NCBI GenBank assembly: GCA_011799875.1
Contig: CM022298.1
Span: 493,437,180-493,501,179, forward strand
Direction: 5' to 3'
DNA from: Thinopyrum elongatum
Lineage: Eukaryota; Streptophyta; Magnoliopsida; Poales; Poaceae
Length of the DNA: 64,000 nt
Position numbers and translations under genes: made by a program. Shown here piece by piece: positions 1 through 10,089 of this stretch (positions are counted from its first letter, which is position 1; every line of letters begins with the position of its first letter). The notes beneath the pieces are model-generated. The model saw only the letters and a list, made by a program, of their open reading frames with translations, did not search any database and was not told where the DNA came from.

Positions 1-1017
1 TTCTGGCATGTATTTATCGTCCTCCCCTTCAAAGAGGTCGTCGGGATTTGAGTCCTCGAGATGTCTGTCGGGTGTGTTGTTTCACACTGGGAAAGCTTGA
101 GGGTCCTCCTCAGGGTTATCGGCATCACCGGCTGTCGCGACGCCGTTGTCAGCGGTTGCGTTATTGCCGCTAGGTTCCCCATTGTTGCCTCTTCTGCGTC
201 TATGCCGACGTCTTGGAGGGGAATTGGGGGTGTCCATCATGTAGACGCCATAGCTAAATGTAGCAGTCCACCTGCCGGTGTTTATCAGAGGCGAGGTGTC
301 TTCTGTGGGGCCGTCGACATCTTCATCCATGTCCGTGGCCTCGCCGTAGTCTAGCATGTCAGTTAAGTCATCGACCGTGGAGACTAGGTGGGTGGTGGGT
401 GGGATGTAAATTTCTCGATCGTCGGCTTTAAGTCCAATCTGATCATAAACCGAAGTCTTGCCATCCGAGATGGACATGCTCTGGATACGGTCGAGCATCT
501 CATTGAGGTGAGACAACTCTTCAGGATTCATAACTGGGTTGTAAGCGGGGCTGACTTGAAGTATGCTCGGTGTATAGCTTGACGCGTCTACGGCGCAAAG
601 GGGATCTGGGCGTCATTTCAGATTCTGCGCCGAGGTCAGTTCTAATCCTGACGTAATTTCAGAGGCGGGAGCCGGATCTATGTCCAGACAGGAGATCAGA
701 AGGAGACTGGCCGGAGTGGTTGCGTCGAGGGTCTCTGGTGACGCCACGACGGAGATCGGTTCCGGAGTCGAGCCTCCGGAGCCGGACGAGCTCTCAATTC
801 GGCCGGGGCCCCATCCTGATAGGACGAGTTCGTTGCGGGAATCTGCGGTGTATTCGAGGCCACCGAAGATCACGATCTAACCTGGGGCGTAGTTCTCGAC
901 AGAGGCCAGATGACCTGTCGAGTCAGCGCAAAAGACCATGCTGCCGAAAACAAAAAGCTGGTCGGGGGCGTAAACGCTCCCATGGCCGTTGGCGCAGCTG
1001 ATCTGCAGGTGAGCCAT
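1..1017 (-). pseudogene. gag-like N-terminal polyprotein region, three in-frame stops
   Basis: One minus-strand frame stays open from an ATG at 1015-1017 to the window edge except for three stops: TAG at 877-879, TGA at 613-615 and TGA at 82-84. The reading is acidic and Ser/Pro/Asp-rich with one basic stretch (RRRHRRRR) and matches no enzyme domain I recognise. It sits directly behind the LTR, the position of gag in a gypsy element. Stops at CGA-like or CAG-like codons fit C-to-T decay of methylated DNA. I infer gag from position, not from a recognised capsid motif. Confidence 0.55.
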
Positions 1018-1064
1018 CGATCCTCCTGGTGATCGCACAGCAGAACTCTCAATGAAAGCACCAG

Positions 1065-1559
1065 TGTCGGTGTCAAAACCGGTAGACCTTGGGGTAGGGG
1101 GTCCCGAGGTGTGGATCTCGGATCGAGGGTAGCAAGAATGAAGGAGACGATGTTTACCCAGGTTCGGGCCCTCTTGATGGAGGTAAAACCCTACGTCCTG
1201 CTCTTGTTTATATTGACGAAGATGTATCAAGTACAGAGTTGATCTACCTCGAGATCGTAATGTGTGGTTTAACTCTAGGGCTAGGTGAGTGATTTTGCGT
1301 TGATGTGTCCTCTACGGGCTAAACCCTCTGGCTTATATACACGCCAGGGAGGGTATCTAGGGTTACAAGGTTGGTATCTAGGAGCAAGGCGGCATGAGAG
1401 ATCTTGGAGTATACGTCAAGTCTTCGGTGGAGGTAGTCTTGATCATGCCTCCTACGTAGGACCTCCGGAGTCCATCTTGACCATGAATGAGGGCCCATCG
1501 GCCCAACCCAAGAAGGGTGGGCCGACTGAGTTAGTACCCCCTTATCCAGGACACCGCCA
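1065..1559 (-). repeat. 5' LTR (about 495 bp) of the left-edge gypsy element
   Basis: The plus strand begins TGTCGGTGTCAAAACCGG and ends with GGACACCGCCA, giving the TG/CA termini expected of an LTR. A TATATA motif at about 1336-1341 could be its promoter. The gag-like frame lies immediately downstream on the minus strand, which makes this the 5' LTR. The outer boundary at 1559 is inferred from the CA terminus and the change to transposase sequence. It could be off by a few bases. Confidence 0.6.
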
Positions 1560-1578
1560 CCAAGGCAACAAACAAAGA

Positions 1579-1773
1579 CACTTTGCAATAATGCAAGAAG
1601 CAACTAGAAATGATGTGGCGAGGGCATTCAGAGTGCTCGAAGCTCATTGGCGAATTGTTCGTGGAGCTGCAATGATGTGGAAATCAAAGACTTTGTGACA
1701 GTTGATGACATGTTGTGTGATTTTGCATAACATGATTGTCGAGGATGAGGGTGACGGGCAACCCGAACCATGA
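1579..1773 (+). pseudogene. PIF/Harbinger transposase C-terminal fragment
   Basis: The plus-strand frame reads HFAIMQEATRNDVARAF, then WRIVRG, WKSKTL, an in-frame TGA at 1696-1698, and LMTCCVILHNMIVEDE up to a stop at 1771-1773. This is the signature C-terminal segment of plant PIF/Harbinger transposases (FAxxQExxRKDVERAFGVLQ ... ARxW ... MHNMIIEDE). The catalytic N-terminal half is missing, apparently because the gypsy element abuts it at 1559/1560. It is inactive: truncated and interrupted. Confidence 0.85.
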
Positions 1774-2520
1774 TTTTGAGAGATCTGATATGTGGTTCCA
1801 CAATGAAAACCAAAAAACTAATGTATATATTGTGCAGGTAAAATAATTTTTATATTTGAACTATGTATTTTCGCTACATTTACGTGTGCATGGATTTAAG
1901 GGTGAAGAGTGTGAGAGCATGATTGGTTGGATGCCAAAAGTTGACATGCTAATATTTGGCAAATGCCAAATGTTGGCTAGTGATTGGTTGACTACCAACT
2001 TTCTTGTCAACCTCACAAAAAGTTGTCAACTTTAATAGTTTTTCATATTGCCAAATGTTGGCTTGCCAAATATTTGTATCAGACCAATTATGCTATGACT
2101 GCCATGCTATACGAGGGTCGTCCGACGCTATCTGCCGATGTTTAGGAGGGGTCCATGCTTGTTTTCTGTGTCGTCCCCCTGCGGCCAAATTCATTGTTTT
2201 GACCCTTTTGTGAAAGTTGAACTGAGATCTGACTCTAATTTCAAAAAAATTCGAGACCTGACCCTTTTCGTACCGCGACCCGCTCCGGCGATAGACTAAC
2301 ACATCCTACTACCACAGTCTATAGAGGTAAGTTTAACTGCGTCGTCACGTCGTTATAACGTGGAATACACACCGCCATGATCCTTGGCGGTAGGCTCTGC
2401 ACTTGTGCTCTGCTGTAATTTTCTCCACTTTGTGCTCTGCCTACGCACTTTGTCCTCTGCCTCCGGTTTGTGGACAGCTCACCTTAACATGTACTAGATC
2501 AGGATCGCACCTTGGCGCGA
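1774..2520. repeat. Probable Harbinger 3' terminal region and unclassified repeat
   Basis: Positions about 1915-2095 are AT-rich with repeated variants of TTGGCAAATGCCAAATGTTGG and a start resembling the 'catgtttggttggatgcca' termini of grass PIF/Harbinger elements. That fits the transposase tail just upstream. From 2200 to 2520 the text changes to GC-richer repeat-like DNA without an ORF I can support. I found no clear terminal inverted repeat pair. Confidence 0.35.
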
Positions 2521-5263
2521 GGGTGCCGGTCACAACGCTTTGGTCAAGCAGATAATGCTAAGTTGGTATGAATCCAGATTTAGCATATGCATACAAACAA
2601 GTTAACAATAAAGGGAAGAAGAAACATAAGTCAGAATCGATTTCAGTGCGTTGATAAGACCACAAAAGATAGACACTCGACATGAAGTTCGAAACCAAAA
2701 GTGCAGCCACTCAACATAAAGTTCGACCAAAAAGTGCAATAATAGGAGGGAGTAATACGAGCATTAACATAATAAAAGAGAGACAACTACCGAGCCATAG
2801 CTACTAAGCACACTAATAGATGGCTTCATTAACATAAACTGAGAGCACACTATTTCAGTTGACAATATTTATATAAGCATATGTTTTATGCTCAGTAACA
2901 TAAACTGGGAGCACACTGTTTCAGTTGACAATATCTAAGATTACAATGTCCATATTCTGTTGTGGAATCAATGAAGCTGGCATATGGTTCATGAAACTGA
3001 TATATGAAGAAATAATTATTCCAGTAGTAGGCAACCACACCATAAAGTGGATGTGCCACAACTATGAACAGTTGTTTGCTAGTCCTTCTAAATTGGCTTG
3101 AGCGGACATAATATGAGACATAATTTCCAAGTTAAGTGTTTGTTCCGAAGTTTCAAAGAACAAATATGAGACATAATTTCCAACAGGAGAAAGAGGATAG
3201 CCCTAAAAAGCTTTGCACTGTCACGTCACATACCCTCTCTATAGGTCTAAATCCAAAATACATATCGCCAATGTCTATTCCTAAATAAACCAAAATAAAT
3301 AAGAGGCATACACAATCTGCGTCATAGAGCATAGGTGCAGAAACCTCCCTAACTGATAAAAATCACCAAAAGGAGGAGGTCAGGTGTGCCTTCGAGCTGC
3401 CACGGCACGGAAATCCTCTGCACTGGGGAGCGGTGGGAGCGGTGTTGTTGCTCTCGCCTTGTACACGACTGCTGCAAGAAAGACACCATCAGCATACACA
3501 ACAAATGCAAGCACAGAGAGAAAAGGAGGGAGACGGCAGCCTGAAGAACGGCCGCCATCTGCGCATTGGGTCACCTTTTGATCCAACGGCCAAGGTCTTT
3601 CCATCCTGTGATCGAATTGCCAGGAATGCAACAAAAAAATGATCCAACGGCCGAGAGTCGCTAAGCTCTGAGAAGCCTCACAATGTCCAAAGGACCAACA
3701 TCCCATTTGAACGCAAAGAATAACAGTTTGTTAGTACTCGTTGCCACAACAATATGAACATGGTTTTTTTTATTTATATTGTTGCTTCACTCCTCAGTTA
3801 AACCCTTCTAGATAATATTGATAAGATAACTGTAATTTTATTCTGCCCTGGGAAAGGGAATAAGAATCTATTTAGTTATTCTGATCAATTATGTGTGGGA
3901 TTAGTCGATTGCCTTTTTGACAACACAACATACTTCTCTGGAACTATCCAGTTGAAGCTTTCAAGTGTGGAAAGAGTTAACAGAACAAATATTCATATTA
4001 TTTTAAAACCACAGAACCAATGTACGTAACCTTAACCATGCCATTTATTTTAGGACGACTAATCATGTTCTAATATGGAACTTGCATTTATTGGTAGGTA
4101 CTAATAAGTATACATGTGTATCGTTCGAAGGGTACGATATTTGTAAAGTGCCGCCCTGGGTTCTATCCTCAGATCTACCTTGACTGAGGCATCACTTTTT
4201 TCTAATGGCTTGGGCACCCAACAATAATCAACAAATAGGTGACCTGTAAACAATTGGAATAAAAACCAGGATGACCCCTAAAAAGATGTATGCAAGAAGG
4301 CAAACACAATAATTTTATAGGTAGCCACACAAGAATATCATAATCAAACCAATTTTTCTGCTAGTTAGCCTATTTCAGATTGTAAGTAAATAATTGGTAA
4401 ATCTATAATCCATTTCTTTGGATGAAAACAACTTGTACTTTGATCCTAAGGGTACAACATGAGTTACTTCTAAATCACTAATGCAAAGCATCAGTAGTTA
4501 GTAATATTTATACACATGGTTTGATTATTCCAGTTCTTTTTCATTCATACATAATGAAATTTCAGCTACAAAGTACAACAGATCCCAAGAAGAAAAATAA
4601 AAATGCCATCAAACTGCACGAACCATCTCAACTAATATAGATATAAGCCGAAAAGGAATAGGTGTACTGACAATGTCTAAATTAGCAGGTCACACAGTAC
4701 AAATAAAATATGATTTCAAAAAGACAAATATATAGCAATAGATAAGGCAAAGCACTACTGGAAAAAGCAACATTACAGTATAGCAACCAAAAACAAGAGG
4801 AAAATGAAATGCTCAGGAAAGGAAAAGTTCATTACCACACCTATTTGATGGTTTGCAGCATGAGTTCCAAGTGGATCTGTGAGGGATACACGGATTGCAT
4901 GAACCATGCCATCCTTCAATACAACAAACAGAATATATCATGGAAGAACCAGAGGCATCAAATCACATAAAATTATCATGGCATTGGCATTTCACAAGAC
5001 ATGGCACCAACTTTCAGTCCACAAGGAGATCGAGATTGAGAGAGAAGATGACAGCACCGGCTTCGCGGATGACAGTGTAAACAATAGACACAGCTCACTG
5101 AGCAATAATTATGGTGTAGTACAATATACTAATGATTAGTATCTATGCAGTTAGTTAGGAGCCCAGGAAGGAACCACAAACGACACACATCAGCAGATTA
5201 AGCAAAGGCAATGTGATTATTCAGAAAAGAGGGAGACCTAGTATAAGAGAAAGTAGCACTTAC
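2521..5263. other. Low-copy-looking noncoding sequence, no confident gene
   Basis: This stretch is AT-rich and has no long ORF. It looks like intron or intergenic DNA downstream of the O-fucosyltransferase exons on the minus strand. An exon-like reading exists on the minus strand around 4840-4930 (KDGMVHAIRVSLTDPLG) but I cannot assign it to a family. CACTACTGGAAAAAG at about 4753 resembles a CACTA terminus but has no partner. The block 3570-3710 repeats promoter-like motifs found elsewhere in the window. Confidence 0.4.
3570..3710. repeat. Promoter-like segment with two GATCCAACGGCC motifs
   Basis: GATCCAACGGCC occurs at 3580-3591 and 3641-3652, the second followed by GAGAGTCGCTAAGCTCTGAG. 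Very similar text occurs at 7328-7400 and about 30925-31015. The shared motif and order suggest a dispersed repeat or a widely copied gene-proximal sequence rather than chance. Confidence 0.45.
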
Positions 5264-5352
5264 GTCTGGTCTTTCCATATTTGGTCCTGCTTCAGAACTG
5301 GCAAAATAAGTGTTGCTTCCATTATCTTAGCAATTGCAATAGCATTACATAT
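5264..5352 (-). pseudogene. O-fucosyltransferase-family exon (conserved core)
   Basis: Bounded by a good acceptor (TTTCTGCAG before 5352) and a good donor (CCAGAC/GTAAGT after 5264), this 89-bp minus-strand exon encodes ICNAIAIAKIMEATLILP followed by VLKQDQIWKDQ. That is the hallmark region of plant GDP-fucose protein O-fucosyltransferase-like proteins, Golgi-type glycosyltransferases, in the subgroup with LKQDQIWKDQ. The exon ends inside a codon, as expected if the next exon starts with the KFEDIFDVD-type segment. I could not find that next exon anywhere downstream to 2500, so the gene is incomplete here. The exon itself shows no stop. Confidence 0.8.
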
Positions 5353-5775
5353 CTGCAGAAACACCAAAGGTTAGAAAGTAACATATGGGCCTATGTTGTA
5401 ACTGAAACTCAATGTTAGCTTAGGAAACTTGTTACCACTACCCACTGCTTAAGAAATTGGCATGATCTTCCTAGGCAGGTACATAAATAAGTATTAAAGG
5501 ACATGAGAATCTAATTTGTTTCTTAAATAAGAAACAGAAGATCATTGGAAAAACATGCTATTAAAAGGAATTGTCATAAGTATATTGAAGGTGTAGGCTG
5601 ATGACACTTAAGCAACAACCACCATCATAGGAAAAACAATTCTCATGTAACAGCGAGATTCAGAGACTCAGAACTATGCTTAAGCAGAAAAAAGCATTGC
5701 ACCACTGAAACAAGTATTTAACAATCACACAAAATATGGTGAGGAAGGCTGAGAAAAACAGGAGTGCATACATAA

Positions 5776-5905
5776 AACTATTATTTGCTGGTTCAGTCCA
5801 CCCTTGGCATGAATAAAAATATACCCAGAGGTTTCGTTCTCAGGTGGTACATCTTCATTATATACAATGATGTAATTATTATCACTTATCAGGGCCCAAT
5901 CATGA
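5776..5905 (-). pseudogene. O-fucosyltransferase-family exon upstream of the 5264-5352 exon
   Basis: The minus-strand frame reads NNYIIVYNEDVPPENET then SGYIFIHAKGGLNQQ. The second half is the conserved segment that directly precedes the ICNAVA motif in plant O-fucosyltransferases, so this exon and the one at 5264-5352 belong together and are in the right order. After GGLNQQ the reading gives I-I-V where the family has R-I-A. No proper GT donor occurs at the expected junction; only a displaced TTAT/GTATGC is available. The changed arginine and damaged donor, plus missing downstream exons, point to a decayed gene copy. The 5' border of the exon is not determined. Confidence 0.75.
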
Positions 5906-6764
5906 AAGGAAACAAATGTTTGAAAAGGCAGAAGTTGATGTTTTTATTTTTGACCGAAAAGTTGGTAAATATAACAGAGGGTGCACATCTCTCCACTGAC
6001 CGAGGTATGTTGTATGGGGGGCGGGGGAGGAGACCTTGATATGGTGCAGCTGGACCAGGCATGGAAGATGTGGACGGCGCCCTCGGGGTCAGCCCATACA
6101 TGCTTTAGGCATCGACATAATCCATGTTGGTCATGTGGCACAACAAGCCATAATCGATACACCACAAAGAAACCAGCAACAAAATAGTTGTTCCCTTCAA
6201 TGCTTATAAGAGGTACATGGAAAAGCAATTACAAAACTATAGTAAAAATAAAAAGAACTTGCGACCTTCTATCTTTATAACCAACCAGAGAACAGAAATG
6301 TTCCACTTTCATGAAGCTGAGAAATTCAAAAATGTATGGAAAAGGCATAAATGGAGCGTGGGATCTGAGCAAAATATACATAAGTACAGAAAATCTATTC
6401 GGTGGCAGCCATGTGGATCGAGGAGTAACTAAGGGACCAACTGAACCAAAAACAATTTAAAGGGGAACCAACTAAGTAACCAAATAAAGAACAAATTATC
6501 ACATCAAGATGCTAACAATACTTGAGTGAAATCTTTACATAAGATGGCTATAAACACTTGGAGCGAGTATTTCTAGTATAACAAAGTGCAGCTTATTTTT
6601 AACCAGATTAAATCAAGGACCAATAACAAACAATAAAAGATCAAGAACAACTTATATGCAATAAAGGTATGAGAGAAAAGAAATCTGCACACACGACGGC
6701 TATAAACACGGGAGCATAAATAAGCGACACCTTTAAATACAAATAAAAAGGGTTTAGGGTTCAT
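5906..6764. other. Intron-like AT-rich DNA
   Basis: No ORF of note occurs here. The sequence is consistent with an intron of the minus-strand O-fucosyltransferase remnant or intergenic DNA. A CT/CCCCGCC-rich patch lies near 6010-6035. I see nothing else identifiable. Confidence 0.4.
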
Positions 6765-7020
6765 TGCATGGTGGGCTCAGATTTGCCTTTCCTCGATCAT
6801 ATAACCTACCCCCATCATCTCTTATCACCAGATCAATCTGTTTATACATTGGAGCTGCCCTGGTTATCACTCAACAAGAATGACCATCCAAGGACAGAAC
6901 AATAAGTATCACATGATCAAAAAGGATTCGAGAGACAAGAGGGAGGATCCAACTTGATACCCACAACTGCCTCAATAGCTCAAAGGCACACTAATTTCAG
7001 TCACAGTTAATCATCATCGC
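6765..7020. repeat. Direct repeat copy 1 (partner 7533-7790)
   Basis: About 255 bp starting with GGGCTCAGATTTGCCTTTCC recurs about 768 bp downstream with GGGCTCAGATTCGCCTTTGC. Shared blocks include CCCTGGTTATCACTCA, AATGACCATCCAAGGACAGA and ACACATGATCAAAA-like text in the same order. The copies have diverged visibly, so this is an old local duplication. Confidence 0.75.
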
Positions 7021-7440
7021 CCTAGAAAGAATGGCCTCCCTCACCTAATTGACGCATGGACCAACCAGCTGCCACCATGCATAGGGGTAAGAGGTGAAAA
7101 GACGAATATGACCTCGGCAGGGCACGATAATTATCGGCGGTGGCATGAGATATTTGACTGCTGGAGGGCGCCAACTGGCCGCACAGACCATGCTCCCAGG
7201 CACAATCGCTGACAGGCACGGCCCACCCATGAAGGGGCCCACAAGTTAGCGAGAACAGGTCGAAACCGCGGAGTAAGCAGGATCGCAGGGGAATGGTAAC
7301 TATTTATTGCTACAGTTCCGTAGCTACGATCCAACGGCCAGAAACACATCAAGCAGTTCGATCGGATGGCTGAGAGTCGCTAAACTCTAAGAGAGCTCAA
7401 GGCCGGTTCTTATTTCTGGATTATTTCTGTATGTGTTCTT
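7000..7440. repeat. Promoter-like block homologous to 30600-31040
   Basis: The block holds, in order, GACGCATGGACCAACCAG, GGGCACGATAATTATCGGCG, GGAGGGCGCCAACTGGCCGC, CCACCCATGAA, GAAACCGCGGAGTAAG and GCTACAGTTC. All recur in the same order at 30630-30910. It ends with GATCCAACGGCC (7328-7339) and GAGAGTCGCTAAACTCT. The similarity spans over 400 bp without an ORF, so this is a repeat or a duplicated gene-proximal region. Confidence 0.7.
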
Positions 7441-7532
7441 AAATTCATGCAAACCAAAGAGGCGCTAAATACAAACACAGAACGACAACAACATAGCACA
7501 CTGTGCTTGAGACCAGAACTGCATTTGAATGG

Positions 7533-7790
7533 GCTCAGATTCGCCTTTGCTCGATCATGACCCTTCCCCTAGCGTCTCCATCGTCAGATCAATCTGTTCT
7601 CGCAAGGGTGAAACTGCCCTGGTTATCACTCATCGGAAATGACCATCCAAGGACAGAGCCACTAAAATAAACACATGATCAAAATGGCTCAAAGAAACGA
7701 GGGGGGTGTCAGACCTAATACCCACAAGCGCCTCGATTGCTCGAGAGCATGCTTATATCAGCCATAACCGATCATCATAGCCCCACGCCA
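7533..7790. repeat. Direct repeat copy 2 (partner 6765-7020)
   Basis: This is the downstream copy of the local duplication described at 6765-7020. It is followed at 7808 by another GATCCAACGGCC motif and at 7839 by a variant of it, as if the promoter-like module was duplicated too. Confidence 0.75.
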
Positions 7791-8126
7791 GCTACGTGTC
7801 TCTTTTTGATCCAACGGCCGAGGTCACTCCGGAGCAAGATCCAACGTCCCAAAACACATCCGAAATCAAATCCAGGAGCATAGCTATAGGACGAGGGCAT
7901 CCACATGTAAACCAGAGCATCACAGGAGCTCCTATGATAGCAACTAAACATGAACAACAGCCTGCAAACCCTAGAATAGCATGGATCCACAACTACAGAA
8001 CTCAAGCAGGAATTGATGCATGAGTAGGGCATAGAGCATCAACCAGATGAGCACCACATCAACATAGCCACGGCCATGCCCCATACAATAGCCTAAGCAG
8101 AGGAGCAAGAGGAAGGTGGAGCTCAC

Positions 8127-8320
8127 CGAGGGACGTCATAGCCGAGGCAGTACTCAGTGGGCGCTAGGGTTGCGCCTGAACGCCGTCCAACCGGCACGGA
8201 ACCGCTTCCGACACCGCACATCCATGCCGCCATGTTGAGGTTGCGCCTTGCACCGTCTCGCCGACGAGCACGAACGCCACGGGCACCGAAGCAGCCAAGG
8301 AGGTGAGGAGGTGATGTATG
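8127..8320 (-). pseudogene. Exon-like GC-rich sequence with splice donor, split by the copia insertion
   Basis: On the minus strand this GC-rich stretch ends at a consensus-like donor (CTCG/GTGAGC, exon end at 8127). It continues across the copia insertion into 17091-17237, which carries CTAGGGTTTCGTCGG, a text typical of plant 5' untranslated regions. Removing the inserted element and one GTATG copy joins the two halves. I recognise no protein. It could be the first exon of the gene whose O-fucosyltransferase exons lie at 5.3-5.9 kb, or a captured fragment. Confidence 0.35.
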
Positions 8321-10057
8321 TGTTGGGGAACGTAGCAGAATTTTAAAATTTTCTACGCATCACCAAGATCAATCTATGGAGTCATCTAGCAACGAGTGAG
8401 AGGGGAGTGTATCTACATACCCTTGTAGATCGCGAGCGGAAGCGTTCAAGAGAACGGGGTTGATGGAGTCGTACCCGTCGTGATCCAAATCACCGATGAC
8501 CGAGCGCCGAACGGACGGCACCTCCGCGTTCAACACACGTACGGAGCAGAGACGTCTCCTCCTTCTTGATCCAGCAAGGGGGGAGGAGAGGTTGATGGAG
8601 ATCCAGCAGCACGACGGTGTGGTGGTGGAAGCAGCGGGATTTCAGCAGGGCTTCGCCAAGCGCTACTGGAGGAGGAAGAGGTGTCACGGGAGGGAGAGGG
8701 AGGCGCCAGGGGCTGAGCTGTTTCTCCCATGCACCTCCCCACTATATATAGGGGTGGAGGGGGCTGGTTTCTTGCCCTCCAAGTCCATTGGGGCGTTGGC
8801 AAAGGTGGAAGGAAAGAAATCCCATCCTTTCCCTTCCCCACCGATTGTTATCCCCCTTTTTTAGGGATCTTGATCTTATCCCTTCGGGATATGATCTTAT
8901 TCCTTCTAAGGGGGAATCTTGGTGCGCCTTGACTAGGGGTGTGGGGCCTTGCCCCCACTACCCACGTTCATGTGGGTCCCCCCATGCAGGTGGGCCCCAC
9001 TCCGGAACCTTCTAGAACCTTTTCGGTACAATACCGAAAAATCCCGAACATTTTCCGGTGGCCAAAATAGGACTTCCCATATATAAATCTTTACCTCCGG
9101 ACCATTCCGGAACTCCTCGTGACGTCCAGGATCTCATCCGAGACTCCGAACAACCTTCGGGTTACCGCATACTAATATCTCTATAACCCTAGCGTCACCG
9201 AACCTTAAGTGTGTAGACCCTACGGGTTCGGGAGACACGCAGACATGACCGAGACGACTCTCCGGTCAATAACCAACAGCGGGATCTGGATACCCATGTT
9301 GGCTCCCACATGCTCCTCGATGATCTCATCGGATGAACCACGATGTCGAGGATTCAATCAATCCCGTACGCAATTCCCTTTGTCTATCGGTACGATACTT
9401 GCCCGAGATTCGATCGTCGGTATCTCGATACCTTGTTCAATCTCGTTACCGGCAAGTCTCTTTACTCGTTTCCGTAACACATCATCCCGTGAACAACTCC
9501 TTGATCACATTGAGCTCATTATGATGATGTACTACCGAGTGGGCCCAGAGGTACCTCTCCGTTACATGGAGTGACAAATCCCAGTCTCGATTCGTGCCAA
9601 CCCAACAGATACTTTCGGAGATACCCGTAGTGCACCTTTATAGCCACCCAGTTACGTTGTGACGTTTGGTGCACCCAAAGCACTCCTACGGTATCCGGGA
9701 GTTGCACAATCTCATGGTCTAAGGAAAAGTTACTTGACATTGGAAAAGCTTTAGCAAACGAACTACACGATCTAGTGCTAGGCTTAGGATTGGGTCTTGT
9801 CCATCACATCATTCTCCTAATGATGTGATCCCGTTATCAATGACATCCAATGTCCATGGTCAGGAAACCGTAACCATCTATTGATCAACGAGCTAGTCAA
9901 CTAGAGGCTTACTAGGTACATGTTGTGGTCTATGTATTCACACATGTATTACGATTTCCGGATAACACAATTATAGCATGAATAACAGACAATTATCATG
10001 AACAAGGAAATATAATAATAACCATTTTATTATTGCCTCTAGGGCATATTTCCAACA
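8321..10057 (-). repeat. 3' LTR of the young copia element
   Basis: The LTR is 1,737 bp with TG...CA ends. On the minus strand it begins TGTTGGAAATATGCCCTAG just after the polypurine tract at 10058-10072. It differs from the partner LTR at 8475, 8593, 8888, 9022, 9216, 9531, 9541 and 9917 by my reading. Confidence 0.95.
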
Positions 10058-10089
10058 GTCTCCCACTTGCACTAGAGTCAATAATCTAG

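Larger units (their letters stand above)
1..1559 (-). mobile_element. Gypsy-type LTR retrotransposon, 5' end only (cut by window edge)
   Basis: This is the 5' part of a minus-strand LTR retrotransposon: an LTR at 1065-1559, then a leader and a gag-like frame running off the left edge. The LTR has the usual TG...CA ends. Its text (gtttacccaggttcgggccc and a TATATA-containing promoter region) resembles a very common wheat gypsy LTR class whose sense strand starts with a variant of TGAGGGAGTCCTGGA. I cannot fix the family name (Fatima-like is my guess). The right flank is a PIF/Harbinger tail, so the element may have inserted into a DNA transposon. The other LTR lies outside the window, so no target duplication can be tested. 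Confidence 0.7.

Noticed and set aside
4753..4768. CACTACTGGAAAAAGC resembling a CACTA transposon terminus
   Set aside because: No inverted partner, subterminal repeats or target duplication found.
8496..8864. Readings of 60-122 residues repeated at 15524-15892
   Set aside because: They are identical LTR sequence in both LTRs of the copia element, with no protein similarity.
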